Positions 24,156 through 35,932 of a stretch of DNA of 64,000 bases are shown in pieces. Positions within the stretch are counted from its first letter, which is position 1. Each line of letters opens with the position of its first letter. Source of the DNA: Castor canadensis (taxonomy: Eukaryota; Chordata; Mammalia; Rodentia; Castoridae); the NCBI RefSeq assembly GCF_047511655.1, contig NC_133391.1, forward strand, positions 124,194,384-124,258,383, in the 5' to 3' direction. The notes below the pieces were generated by a model. The model was not told the DNA's origin. It searched no databases and saw nothing but the letters and a program-made list of their open reading frames with translations. A program made the position numbers and the translations under genes.

Positions 24156-24483
24156 ACTTTAGGAGGGATAAGAAAGAGTATAGATGAAATGTGTATTGCA
24201 TGCATGTATAGAAATATTACAGTGAGGCTCCTTCGTACAATTAATATTTGCTTAATTAAAAAGCATAAAAAAAGAATCTTTACCCTTTCAGACTGATTGA
24301 TTTAATTACCATTTGTTCTTGCCCTTTATAGATGGAGAATAGCTGGTTCCTAAAGAAACTACTCACATACTTGAAGAAACTTAAGTGGCTACTGAATCCA
24401 TTATTCAAACTAAATAATCTCAAGGGTGCGTTTCTTTTCTTATATATGGTTTGAATATAAAGCAATGAGCTAGACTCTATTCA

Positions 24484-24640
24484 CTCAACAAACATCTGTG
24501 GGCTTTTTATGTGTGAAGCCAGTGCTAGGCAGTGGTGACATAAAGCCAAATATGACCCAGACCCCACTCTCCTGAAGTAAACTGTCTACTAGGGAGAACA
24601 CACAAACAGACACCACAAAATGGCAAACACACAGTTTGGA
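24484..24640 (-). repeat. L2/MIR-type tail, reverse orientation
   Basis: 'actcaacaaacatctgtggg', then 'gccagtgctaggcagtggtgac' and 'cccactctcctgaagtaaac' follow the familiar reverse order of an L2-type 3' end. Confidence 0.5.
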
Positions 24641-24779
24641 ATTGCCTGCAAAGTGAGAGACAATAATCAGAGCATCCATTGACACAGTGCCCTATGAAAA
24701 GCTTCCCATGTCATCTGGCAACATACAAATGAGTTGGAGGGGTAGGCAGGTAAGAGATTACAATAATCCCCATTCCTTT

Positions 24780-24880
24780 CCTTTTTGCCTTGTTGGGGAC
24801 TGAACCCAGGGCCTCGAACATGCTGGGCAAGCATTCTATATCACACTGAACTGCACTCCAGGCCACCAACCCTGTTTGAC
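24780..24880 (-). repeat. tRNA-like (ID-type) SINE
   Basis: 'ccttgttggggactgaacccagggcctcg' and 'gctgggcaagcattctatatcac' form the tRNA-like part in reverse. No B1-like part is attached. Confidence 0.7.
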
Positions 24881-25479
24881 AGGCAATTTCCAAGAGTGAA
24901 GGTGGAGGAACTGATAAGCTATTGATCAGGTACTTTCATGAATGTCTTTAGAGGTAACCAACTTTCACTCTGTGAAGATGGATTTAATTTTGGGAATAAA
25001 TTGGAAGTTAATTCAGTGCTAGGTCTAGTAAGGGAGATAAAAGTTAGGTTTGGCATTGCTTATTCTGGAGCACAAAAATTTAAAAACAAGAATGATTACT
25101 TGTGTGGCTCCCAGGCTGCTTTTTAAAGCAATTTCAAAAGAGAAGTTCTGAAAATGTCTTGAGCAATGTGGCACAAATTTGGGAAAAAGCTTACTTAAAA
25201 AAAAAAAGTATTAAATTCCACTATAAATTTTTATCTTATTGGCTTAAATCATTGCTTTTAGGAATCTCAGTCTCACTTTTCCCTTGTTCTTCCTAAAATG
25301 AGGATGCCAGGTAAGACGCCATTCAGCTAGAGGTCCAAGGGCCCAGGGCCTGTCCCTGTGAGGGTGGGTGTCTGGTAAGCTACTCGTAGGCATCAAATTA
25401 CTAAGGATTGCCTTGTGGTCAGTGCTGATCTCCAGGTCTTTCTGCTATATATATGTTTCAAAAATGTAGTAAATCTAGC

Positions 25480-25885
25480 TGTGAAAATCCTTTTGGTTTA
25501 AATCCTTCAGTTCACTGTCTACATAAGGAAACCCAAATTTCTTCTGTGGTTTCTATAACCTGGCATTTGCTCCCCTCATCAGGCTCCTATACTCGATTCC
25601 TCATCACATCTTATGCTCCAGACATTCCAAATTCTTTGCAGTTTCCTGAAGAAACCCTGCACTCTTCTACCTCCCTCTACCCCATACACTTCTTTCTCTC
25701 GTTAGCCGTGGAACCCTGTCCATGGCTTTAGTTTAGCCTTCCTCAGACTGCAATGTAGCCATTGTGGCTCTCACTAGCCTGTATGTACTGAAGGATGGAG
25801 GCTCTAATTGGCCTTTGAAACAGCACTGGTCAGCACCATGGGCAAGAAAGCCCTCAGTAAATGCTTGCAAATAAATAAATGTTGC
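25480..25885 (+). repeat. L2 LINE 3' fragment
   Basis: A pyrimidine-rich stretch with 'ttatgctccagacattccaaattc' and a final 'gccctcagtaaatgcttgcaaataaataaatg' matches L2 3' ends. Confidence 0.55.
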
Positions 25886-26499
25886 TGGGAAAGCAGTCAC
25901 CTCCAAGACCTTTGGCTAGAATCCTGGTTTTGTTCATGTTTCTATCTGATAGCATTAATAAATAATTCCAAATTATTTAGTAGTTATTTTTACAAACCCC
26001 TGGTTTTGCAGGCAGGTAACACCTTTCAAATTCCACAAGAACAGAAAAGGTTAGTACTAACCTTTTCCACCAACACTACACTTGTGCTACGAAAGTCCAG
26101 CACTTACTTTTCTCAAATGGGCCAGTTAAACAGTTTAAAGATTAACATTTACCTTTTATTTGTTTAGCTCTGAGGTGTGGGAGAAATGCATGTATTGTCC
26201 TCAGACAACCTTCCCCTTTGTGGACTGGCAAACTCATATATGTGTAGTGTGTTGACAGCTTCTCATTTCTTTATTAAGTTAGAATTCTTAAGAAACCTAA
26301 CTAAATAGCTCCTGGTTATTATTTAAGTTTGTCATTCTATGGAACTATGGATCACAAACTTAAATGATCTGGTTTAAGTTTTTTGGGTGGATGGCTTGAA
26401 AAGACACTTGTACTTGAAAAGCAAAAACAGTGTTTTGGTTTTAAATAAAACATTTAGCAAGACAAAACAATTTTCACGTGTTGCCCATGTCTTATTCTT

Positions 26500-26700
26500 T
26501 GAAAGGACCATACTGTTCTGTATCAGAGATGGGGTGCAGCATACTTTTGTCCTTGTCACTTCTCTGGAATGTTCTACCACCTCTTTCTCACTGTATATGT
26601 TTTTGGTCCTTTCAAAGTCCAGTTTAACTCCCATTTCTTCCTAAAAATCTTTTCTGACTGCCCTGGACCTCAGGACCTGCTCTTACCTTTGAATTTCTGC
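26500..26700 (+). repeat. L2 LINE 3' fragment
   Basis: 'cacttctctggaatgttctacc' followed by 'tttcaaagtccagtttaactccc' and 'ctgactgccctggacc' is a typical L2 order. Confidence 0.55.
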
Positions 26701-26714
26701 AATACTTTTCTTTG

Positions 26715-26885
26715 GAAAACTTTGTGGACTAAAGTCAAACCTGAGTTTGAGTTATAGTTCAGTCACTAACTGAGACTATAGGAAAGTCATATTGCTCCTG
26801 AGGCTTCTGTTTCCTCACCTGTGATGAGGGGGATGGTAAGGTGTACCCTATTCACTTTACATGGCTAGTGAAAGTGAGTATTAGA
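26715..26885 (+). repeat. MIR SINE
   Basis: 'tcaaacctgagtttgagttatagttcagtcactaac', 'aggcttctgtttcctcacctgtgatgagg' and 'gtgaaagtgagtattag' appear in MIR sense order. Confidence 0.65.
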
Positions 26886-27255
26886 CATCATGCCTTCAAA
26901 ACTTTACTTTTGCAAACATTTCTCATCAACTTACATTGTACTTTGGTCAGGCCTACTAATGCCATTGACTGGGAAGTTTAAAAAACAGGAATTTAAAAAA
27001 TATTTTAACTATCATAATTAATTTTTTGGTAAAAAACCTTAAGAAATTTTCCATCACTGGTTACAAGTGACTTAGGGTTCTCTTTCTACAAATATTTAAA
27101 GTTTCTTTAGCAATTAAGAAATTAAATGGTTTAAGTACCAGCACATATGTAAAAGGAAGTGCAAATCTTTTTTCAACATGAAGTAGATAAAAGACATGGC
27201 AGTAACTCATATGCAGGGACAAGGACAGATAGGCAAATTATAAATGGTTTGACAG

Positions 27256-27720
27256 ATGCAAGTATGTAAAAAAGAATCCTGGAAAATGTGGTCACTGGCA
27301 TTATTCGTGTCTAGCAGAACAGGGTGGCACAGGACAGAGAAGACTGAAAAACTGAAGAGACCGAAAAAGAGAAAAGAAATCAGGAAGAAAAGTAAAGATG
27401 TAAGAAGACTTAGTAACTTAAAGAAAGGAGAGAAAAATGCAGACAGAAATGGTATGAAACAAGTAGAAAGAACAAAACAAGAGAGATGTAAAAATTGACA
27501 GCAGGAGAAAAACAGGAACAAGATTTTAAAATACTTGAGCAACAAAAATAAGTATAGGAAAACAGAACATTTGGAAAACCAAGCAAAGAGGAAAATAGAC
27601 ACAGACTTTCGGGAAAAAAGAAAACAAAAACAACCAAAAACAAAAATGAAAACCAGTGGATTTTCTTTTACTGTTTACCAGCAACATGGGAAAAAAAAAA
27701 TCTCCTTTATTCTGAATTTT
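27256..27720 (+). repeat. Purine (A/AG)-rich low-complexity tract
   Basis: About 460 bp strongly biased to A and G on the plus strand, with many GAAAA and AAGAA runs. Long open frames on both strands arise from this bias: they translate to Lys/Arg-rich or Phe/Leu-rich strings with no domain. In CWC27 pre-mRNA the tract is pyrimidine-rich. Confidence 0.6.
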
Positions 27721-28792
27721 TAAGGAATGTTAATATTGCCCTCCTCAGTTTAGAGTTTTGAAAAGCCAACTCTAAAAATGTCTTTTGTTTCCCTTAGTTA
27801 AAAAATTACATTATAGAGTGTCTTTAATAAATAGTAAGTATTGTGGGACTAAATATGAAAGATGTAATTTTCAAAATATCTCTAGCAACTGGGGAATGCA
27901 GTTTTCCTGGCTTTCTTGCCTATCTAACATGCTTAACACTCAGCAGGACACAGGTGGAAAGATTTAAGAGGCTTTCCAGAATAAATCTGTAATATGTGTT
28001 CTTCTACCTGCCCTGGGGTTTAACCCACTGCTCAGTCAGTAACATGTAACCCATGTCCAGTGGCCTAATGGCCCCAGATAGGGAAGATGAAGCCCAATCA
28101 AAAAGGCCTGGTAAGCAGCTGAAGTGCATGGCTGACTGCCTGTCTTTCTCAAATCAGATCTGTGAACAAAGAAAAGAGTTAATACAGAAGAGCTTTCTTT
28201 ATCCAAAAGAAAAAAGCAGAAAAAGAGGTGACTTCAAGAATTGGCCAGAGAGCTTAGAATTAAAATAATCACCATTCCAGGGTCAGCGACTCTGACGAGG
28301 ACCTATTTATAAAGAACCACATTGGTCTTTTGCAGGATTATTTATAGACCTGTATAACATGAACACTAACCAGGGAACCTGGTCTATAATCATATTCCTT
28401 CTGCTTCATTTTATCACTACCTTAGAAGTTGGCTAAGGGAGAGGAATGGAATAATAACATTTACATTACACTAAGCATTTAATTCTGTGCGCTCCAAAGT
28501 GATGATATACTTCTGCTTTATATTTAAATTGTATCTACAATGGATGTTCCTCCATACATGCTTCCTCTAACTCCCACAGTTATTTTAGTATCAACTTCAG
28601 GGAAAAAAGCCAATATTTCATTAATGAGGCAATTACTATCCACCCCGCAAAAAAAGTAAACCTCAAATTTGTCTTATCTCAGAATATTAAGAATTATAGA
28701 AACTAACCTAACACTATAACCAACCACTGCAGCAAATGATTAAAGGTTAAGTAAGAAAAGGTCATACAAACAGTCAAATATTATAGAAATGG

Positions 28793-28794
28793 TA

Positions 28795-28834
<40 letters not shown>
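28793..28834 (+). repeat. Compound (TG)n(TA)n microsatellite
   Basis: A TG run of about 20 bp passes directly into a TA run of about 20 bp. Confidence 0.95.
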
Positions 28835-28835
<1 letters not shown>

Positions 28836-28889
28836 GAATTCCAATTATTGTCATGAGAGATCTACTGACAGTAGTTAATTCTTAAAAAT

Positions 28890-29125
28890 AACAGTGACAC
28901 ATTAAAGATGAGAATGACAAAGCATCTACTGATTATTCTAGACACCCTGCCAAATCCTTTTAAAATAGTATCTCATTTAACCCACAAACTGACCTTCCCC
29001 AAAGGTGCTATTATTATCCTCAGTTTCTGCTTTGAGAAACAGGGACAGAAAAGTAATTTTCTCAAGATCATACAGCTAGTAAGTTTTCCAAGCTGTGATT
29101 TTAAGGTAAGGTATGACTCTAAATC
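28890..29125 (-). repeat. MIR SINE
   Basis: 'agcatctactgattattctagacaccctgcc', 'agtatctcatttaacccacaaac', 'attattatcctcagtttctg' and 'tcatacagctagtaag' give the reverse MIR order over almost the full length. Confidence 0.75.
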
Positions 29126-29589
29126 CTATGTTAATGACCTCCTACTATTTGTATTCCATGAAAAATTACAGATAAATGTGACAGGAATTTCTTGTTCAAG
29201 TCAATGACTTTTGAAATAACTTTCTAAATTTCAAGTCTTCAAATAATAGAGGACAAGGGGCTAGATAATATTTTGCTTCAAGAATTACTAAAGTCTTGAA
29301 CTCACTTATTTGGGTTTATTACTATAATTTAAAACAACAGCAACAATAACTGCTGTATCAGAAAATATTAAGCATATTAAAAATAGCTCAGTGGAATTGT
29401 AGCATGAGTGGGAAAACCTCTGATGACATTCTACTTAGAAATAGTGACGCATTAGTTTTATCATATAAACTAGTAGTGCTTTTTTTTAGTAGCAGAAAAT
29501 GTGATATTACATATAAGCAATAAAAAAAAATCACAAACACGAGAGAGAACGTCTTTGGAAATGAATAAAATCAAACTATTGAGGCATGT

Positions 29590-29692
29590 ATGATATGACT
29601 GGCTGTTTCTAAGTTCTGCCACTTCCTAGATATGAGATATTGACCACATTAATGTTTCTGTGCCTCAGATCATTCCCTTATAAGACTGATGT
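29590..29692 (+). repeat. MIR SINE fragment
   Basis: 'ttctgccacttcctagatatgag', 'tgaccacatt', 'gtttctgtgcctcag' and 'ccttataagactgatg' follow MIR sense order. Confidence 0.55.
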
Positions 29693-29882
29693 AGCAAGAA
29701 CACTTAGCTTGTAGGTTTAAAAGGGATTGGTGCTTTGTGTTTAGTAGAAGTTAGCGTCTTACTTTAAGTTTTATTTATATTTAAAAAAACCCAGCTCAAA
29801 TGCAGCAGTTTATTTATCATGGTCAAATGAATTACCTGCATACAAGGAACATCTGGCTTGCTTATCTTTATTAATACCAGAG

Positions 29883-29985
29883 AGGACTGGGGGTGTGGCT
29901 CATATGGTAGGGCACTTGAATTCAATCCTCAGCACCACACAAAGAAAACAAAAAACGAACAAAAACAAAAAACAGAGAGGAAAAG
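29883..29985 (+). repeat. tRNA-like SINE with A-rich tail
   Basis: 'ggactgggggtgtggctcatatggtagggcacttg..ttcaatcctcagcacc' followed by an AAAAC-type tail. Confidence 0.75.
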
Positions 29986-30529
29986 GGATAGTACTAATTC
30001 AAAATGGCAGGCAGCTGAAAGATTAATAAATGTCTTTGGAAGAGGATTTTATGGCTTGCATTTATATGTGGCCATCCTAAATGTGTCCTGGGGATTTCAT
30101 ATCAGGCAACATAGAAGGGATTGAGATGGTGCCTACTTTGAGATTTTGTTAATCCTTTGTGCTTTTGGTCAGTGTACCAGAAAGATGGAAAAACTTCTGA
30201 TCAAACTTCTCATAAAAACATTTATATGCCTGTACCACAAATGGCAATCAAACATGTTAGATTTCATTCTTTTTTATTCCTTAGGCTACTTATTTTCCAT
30301 ATGTGATCTTTTCCATTACTTTGAAGGGTTTGTCTAAAAACTAATTATTTCCTTCTTGGCACCAGGGTTGCAATTCAGGTAGCGGCCACCTGTTAAATAA
30401 TGGGGCCTTTTTATTGATTCCACAGTCTATTGTCTAAGCTTTCTCCAGGTGTGGATAACTAAAAGAAAATAAAAATGTAGCACATTATCCACTCTCTTAA
30501 GCTTTGAAACTAAAAGTGTAAATGTAGAA

Positions 30530-31566
30530 CAATAAAGGTCCAACTTGTCTTACCATGTACTAAAACAGTATTATACTGCTACAATAATTAAACAGTGGGG
30601 TATTGGTGTAGGGATATATCCCCTTCCTCCAAATCAACATAAAATAATGAAACAGATCCAAAAATATACATAAGACCTCTCTCTATGAACAAAGGCATGT
30701 TTAATATCAATGGGAGAAACAGGATTATTTAGTTATGGTGGTATGCAATTTAGAAAAAAAAGTTATAACACTGACCTAATATGCCAAATCAATTCCAGGT
30801 GGGCTTTTGATGTAAATTAAAAATCAAAATAAAACCATAAAATACTAGAGAAAGGTATAACTATATTTGTATAATCTTGGGATTATGAAGCCCTTAAGAA
30901 TAACACAAAGCAGAAAACATGCAGATTTGACACTGCAAATATTTTAAGCTTCATGTTCTAAACAAAACAAAAAGCTTCATAAGCAAATTGTAAGGTAATG
31001 ACAAATTGGAAGAAATATTTTAAAGTAAAAATAATATCCTTAATATTTGACAACTTTTGTAAATTGACCAGTAATACATAAACATAATAGACTAGATAAT
31101 TAACAACCACCATCACAATGAGATACAACTGAAAAGGCTAATATGTTGAAAAGTTCAACTTTACCAGTAAGCCAAGAAACACAAATAAATACAAAATAGA
31201 TGTTGGCAAAGATTAATAAACCTGTTTCTGAAATTTATGATATAATACACACAATACTTATGTAATATCTAGGGTAAGAAGAAACCAGCAAATTCATACA
31301 TTGGTGGTGTAGGTATAAATGATTCAACTTTCTGGAATGTGATCTAGTAAAAATATTATCAAAGACACACTTGAGCTGACAGAAATCAGAAAGTGGTGGG
31401 AAGGGCACTAGTAGCTGGAAAGGGGCTTGAAAGAACTCTGGGATGATGCAAATGTTCTGTATCTTGTACTCACTCGTCTACATGGAGTTCACAGTTGTCA
31501 AAATTTATTAAAGTGAACATATAACAACCGAGTGTTGTCTCATTTGTAAATTATACCTCAATTAAA
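30530..31566 (+). mobile_element. Ancient L1 (L1M) 3' portion
   Basis: 'tatactgctacaataattaaacagtggggtattgg' opens the ORF2 3' region, followed by scattered ORF2-like text. The 3' UTR part ends 'cacagttgtcaaaatttattaaagtgaac' and 'tgtaaattatacctcaatt'. It is riddled with stops and indels, as expected for an old copy. The younger L1 landed exactly in its tail. Confidence 0.7.
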
Positions 31567-31582
31567 AATGCTTTTTCTAAAA
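31567..31582 (+). repeat. Target-site duplication, left copy
   Basis: AATGCTTTTTCTAAAA, identical to 34059-34074. Confidence 0.9.
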
Positions 31583-33167
31583 GCCTTCGACAAGACCCAG
31601 CACCACTTCATGATAAAAGCTCTAAGAAAACTAGGAATAGAAGGAATGTACCTCAACATTGCAAAGGCTATATATGATAAACCTATAGCCAACATCATAC
31701 TTAATGGTGAAAAACTGAAACCATTCCCCCTAAAATCAGGAATGAGACAAGGGTGCCCACTATCCTCACTCCTATTCAACATAGTACTGGAATTTCTAGC
31801 CAGAGCAATTAGGCAAGAACAAGAAATAAAAGGAATGCAAATAGGTAAAGAAACTGTCAAAATATCCTTATTTGCAGATGATATGATCCTGTACCTTAAA
31901 GACCCAAAAAACTCTACCCAAAAACTCTTAGACACCATAAACAGCTATAGTAAGGTGGCAGGATACAAAATCAACTTACAAAAATCATTAGCTTTTCTAT
32001 ACACCAACAATGAACAAATTGAGAAAGAATATATGGAAACAATTCCATTCACAATAGCCTCAAAAAAAAATCAAATACCTAGGAGTAAATTTAACAAAGG
32101 ATGTGAATGACTTCTACAAGGAGAATTACAAACTCCTGAAGAAAGAGATTGCGGAAGACTACAGAAGACGGAAAGATCTCCCGTGCTCATGGATTGGTAG
32201 AATCAACATAGTAAAAATGGCTATACTACCGAAAGCAATCTACATGTTTAATGCAATTCCCATCAAAATCCCAATGACTTTCATCACAGTGATTGAAAAA
32301 TCTACCCTAAAGTTCATTTGGAAATACAAGAGACCATGAATAGCCAAGGCAATACTCAGCAAAAAGAGCAATGCTGAAGGTATCACAATACCTGACTTCA
32401 AACTATATTACAAAGCAATAGCAATAAAAACAGCATGGTACTGGCACAAAAACAGACATGAAGACCAGTAAAACAGAAGACAGGACCCAGATATGAATCC
32501 ACACAACTATACCCACCTCATTTTTGACAAAGGTGCCAAAAATATATGATGGAGAAAAGACAGCCTCTTCAACAAATGTTGCTGGGCAAAGTGGTTATCC
32601 ATCTGCAAGAAACTGAAACTAGATCCATGTCTATCACCCTGTATTAGTATCAACTCAAAATGGATCAAGGACCTAAATATCAGACCTGAAACTCTGAAGT
32701 TACTACAGGAAGGAGCAGGAAACACTCTGGAACTAATAGGTATAGGCAAAGACTTCCTCAGTAGAACCCCAGCAGCCCAGCAGCTAAGAGAAAAGATGAA
32801 TAAATGGGACTTCATAAAATTAAAAAGCTTCTGCACAACAAAAGAAATGGTCTCTAAACTGAAGAGAACCACAGAGCGGGAGAAAATATTTGCCAGCTAT
32901 ACCTCAGGCAAGGGACTAATAACCAGAATATATAGGAAACTTAAGAAACTAAACTATCCCCAAATCAATGAATCAATTAAGAAATGGCCAACTGAACTAA
33001 ACAGAACTTTCTCAAAAGAAGAAATTCAAATGGCCAAAAAACACATGAAAAAATGCTCACCATCTCTAGCCATAGAAGAAATGCAAATCAAAACCTCACT
33101 AAGATTCCACCTCACCCCTGTTAGAATAGCCATCATCAAAAACACCACCACCAACATGTGTTGGTGA
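31583..33167 (+). pseudogene. L1 ORF2 3' part, reverse-transcriptase pseudogene
   Basis: The first open segment (to about 32110) contains the RT palm blocks: [10 protein letters not shown], then the catalytic FADD motif at 31871-31882. The frame is lost where an A-run (32062-32070) shows nine As, and a second segment continues in another frame from 32103 with [19 protein letters not shown]. An in-frame TGA at 32337-32339 then stops it, in a context that suggests a CpG-to-TG change. A third segment (32796-33167) covers the C-terminal region. No functional protein can be made from this copy. The endonuclease domain is absent because of 5' truncation. Confidence 0.9.
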
Positions 33168-34058
33168 GGATGTGGGGAAAAAGGAACCCTAATCCACTGC
33201 TGGTGGGAATGCAAGCTGGTGCAACCACTCTGGAAAAAAAATTTGGAGACTTCTTAAAAACCTAAACATAGATCTGCCATATGATCCAGCAATCCCACTC
33301 CTGGGGATATACCCAAAGGAATGCACACAGGTTACTCCAGAGGCACCTGCACACCCATGTTTATTGCAGCGCTATTCATAATAGCCAAGTTATGGAAACT
33401 ACCAAGATGTCCCACTATTGATGAGTGGATCGAGAAAATGTGGTACTTGTACACAATGGAATTGTACTCAGCCATGAAGAAGAATGAAATCTTATCATGT
33501 GCAGGTAAATGGATGGAACTGGAGAACATCATTCTGAGCGAGGTCAGCCAGGCTCAGAAGTCCAAAAATCATGTTCTCCCTCATATGCGGACTTTAGATC
33601 TGGGGCAAATGCAGCAATGTGGTTGGACTTGTATCACATGACAAGGGGAGAGCACATATGGGAGTATGGGAATAGATAGGAAACCCAAAACATGAAAGCA
33701 TTTGATGTCCCCACTCCAGAGGAACTAATACAGAAACCTTAAAGTGACAGAGGTCAACATGAGAAGAGGATCAGGAATCAGTGTAAAGATCAGTTAGAGA
33801 AGAATCAACTTGGGTTGTAACACCTGGGTACACAAAAGCAATGTTAGGAATCTCTCTGTATAGCTATCCTTAACTCAACTAGCAAAAATGCTTTGTCTTC
33901 CTTATTATGCTTGTGTCTTTTCTTCAACAAAATTAGTGATAAAGGCAGAAAAGGACCTGCCTGGAACTGAGGGGGGAGGGCAGGGTGGGGCACGGGGGCA
34001 GGGTGGAGAAATGACCCAAACAATGTATACACATGTGAATAAATGAATATATAAAAAG
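31583..34058 (+). mobile_element. 5'-truncated L1 insertion
   Basis: About 2.48 kb, from the middle of ORF2 (reverse transcriptase palm) through the ORF2 C-terminus to a G-rich 3' UTR ('gaggggggagggcagggtgggg'), then 'atgtatacacatgtgaataaatg' and a short A-rich tail. It is flanked by a perfect 16-bp target-site duplication, so the element arrived by target-primed reverse transcription and is complete as inserted. The exact duplication and good ORF2 similarity suggest a fairly recent insertion, but the coding part is broken. Confidence 0.93.
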
Positions 34059-34074
34059 AATGCTTTTTCTAAAA
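34059..34074 (+). repeat. Target-site duplication, right copy
   Basis: Exact copy of 31567-31582, directly after the L1 A-rich tail. Confidence 0.9.
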
Positions 34075-34139
34075 AAAGCCTACATTATTCATTAGCCTAA
34101 GGAATTAACAGTGAATTTACACATTTAAATACTATTTTA

Positions 34140-34480
34140 ATGAATGATCAAAGGTTTCTAATTAAAAATGAGATGAATTTTTCAAAATAAGGATACATTA
34201 AATTATGCTGCATCCTCAGAATATTATATCGTCATCAAATGAGATGTTATTAAAAAATATTTAATGATGTGAAAAATATTGATAGTATATGGAAAAGAGG
34301 GAAAAGAAGAAAAGAGGCATGATACAATTCCTTTACTGGGAAGAGCATCTATCCATAAAGGTCAGAGAGGACAAATGAAAACAGTAATGTTTATCTGTTG
34401 GATAGGAAATTATTACTGATATTTTCTTTCCTTCCCCTCTTAAAATGTTTTATATACCAAGCATGTATTATAAATACAAA
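34140..34480 (+). mobile_element. Ancient L1 (L1M) 3' fragment
   Basis: 'ggatacattaaattatgctgcatcctcagaatattatat', 'gagatgttattaaaaaatat' and 'tttatctgttggataggaa' follow an old L1M 3' order. It may be a separate copy from the one at 30530-31566. Confidence 0.5.
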
Positions 34481-34737
34481 TTATGGTATTTGGAAACAAT
34501 AGCATGATAATTAATATTAATTTCATTTAATAACTATAAAGTAAACTGACACATTACTTAAAATTATGTTTCAGGAAGTACAGAAAACTATGTAGATATT
34601 ATGCATCTTTCTTTCACTAAACTTCATGTGGAATCTGGGGTTTTCTATCTTGCCTTAAATATTATTTAATTTTCATACATGGTGAAAGTGTCAGAACACT
34701 TGATAGTTTCTTGGTTGCTTGTGTAGCATGGTATCAT

Positions 34738-34830
34738 TTTTTTTTTTTTGGTGGTGCTGGGGATCCAACCCAGAGCCTTGGGCATGCCTAGGCAAGCCCT
34801 CTACCTCTGAGCAACACTCAGAACTGAAGT
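34738..34830 (-). repeat. tRNA-like SINE
   Basis: T-run, 'ggtggtgctggggatccaacccagagcc' and 'gcctaggcaagccctctacctctgagc' in reverse. Confidence 0.75.
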
Positions 34831-34869
34831 AACTTGCATTTTTCACTGGTTTTGTTGCTATCTATAACA

Positions 34870-35932
34870 ACCATGGTAAAGTAACTGATCCTTTCTAGCA
34901 ATAACGGAAACGCAAATTAATACCACAGTAAGATTCCACCTCACCCCTGTTAGAACAGCCATCATCAGCAACGCCATAACCAACATGTGTTGGTGAGGAT
35001 GCGGGGAAAAAGGAACCCTCTTACACTGTTGGTGGGAATGTAAACTAGTACAACCACTCTGGAAAAAAATTTGGAGGCTACTTAAAAAGCTAAACATTGA
35101 TCTACCATTTGATCCAGCAATACCACTCTTGGGGATATACCCAAAAGACTGTGACACAGGTTACTCCAGAGGCACCTGTGCTCCCATGCTTATTGCAGCA
35201 CTATTCACAATAGCCAAGTTATGGAAACAGCCAAGATGCCCCACTACTGACGAATGGATCAAGAAAATGTGGTATCTATACACAATGGAATTCTATGCAG
35301 CCATGAAGAAGAATGAAATGTTATCATTTGCAGGTAAATGGATGGAATTGGAGAACATCATTCTGAGTGAGGTTAGCCCGGCCCAAAAGACCAAAAATCG
35401 TATGTTCTCCCTCATATGTGGACATTAGATCAAGGGCAAACACAACAAGGGGATTGGACTTTGAGCACATGATAAAAGCGAGAGCACACAAGGGAGGTGT
35501 GAGGATAGGTAAGACACCTAAAAAATTAGTTAGCATTTGTTGCCCTCAATGCAGAGAAACTAAAGCAGATACCTTAAAAGCAACTGAGGCCAATAGGAGA
35601 AGGGGACCAGGAACTAGAGAAAAGATTAGATCAAGAAGAATTAACCTAGGAGATAACTCACATACACAGGAAGTTAATGTGAGTCAACTTCCTGTATAGC
35701 TATCCTTACCTCAACTAGCAAAAACCCTTGTCCCTTCCTATTATTGCTTATACTCTCTCTTCAACAAAATTAGAGATAAGGGCAAAATAGTTTCTGCCGG
35801 GTACTGAGGGGGTTGGGGGGAGGGGGGTGCAGAGTGGGTGGTAAAGGAGGTGGTGGGGGCAGGGGGAAGAAACGACCCAAGCATTTTATGCACATATGAA
35901 TAATAAAACAATAAAAATTAAAAAAAAAAGAA
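34870..35932 (+). mobile_element. 5'-truncated L1 (3' end)
   Basis: Collinear with the last ~1 kb of the L1 at 31583-34058: ORF2 C-terminus ('gattccacctcacccctgttagaac', 'tggtgaggatgcgggg'), 3' UTR with a G-rich run at about 35805-35870, and an A-rich tail. The 5' limit is approximate (34865-34900) and I found no clear target-site duplication. Confidence 0.88.

Noticed and set aside
27207..27643. Long Phe/Leu/Ser-rich minus-strand frames that look like membrane proteins
   Set aside because: They are the complement of a purine-rich low-complexity tract and lack any conserved feature.
28793..28834. CRISPR-like or satellite arrays among the tandem repeats
   Set aside because: All tandem repeats here are simple microsatellites or SINE and L1 copies; there are no regularly spaced repeats with unique spacers.
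33302..33641. 106-codon frame with an apparent protein-like sequence
   Set aside because: It is the non-coding or frame-shifted 3' end of the L1; the same text recurs at 35129-35428 and 53520-53816.
35367..35699. 110-codon basic frame
   Set aside because: It lies wholly within the L1 3' UTR region at 34870-35932.
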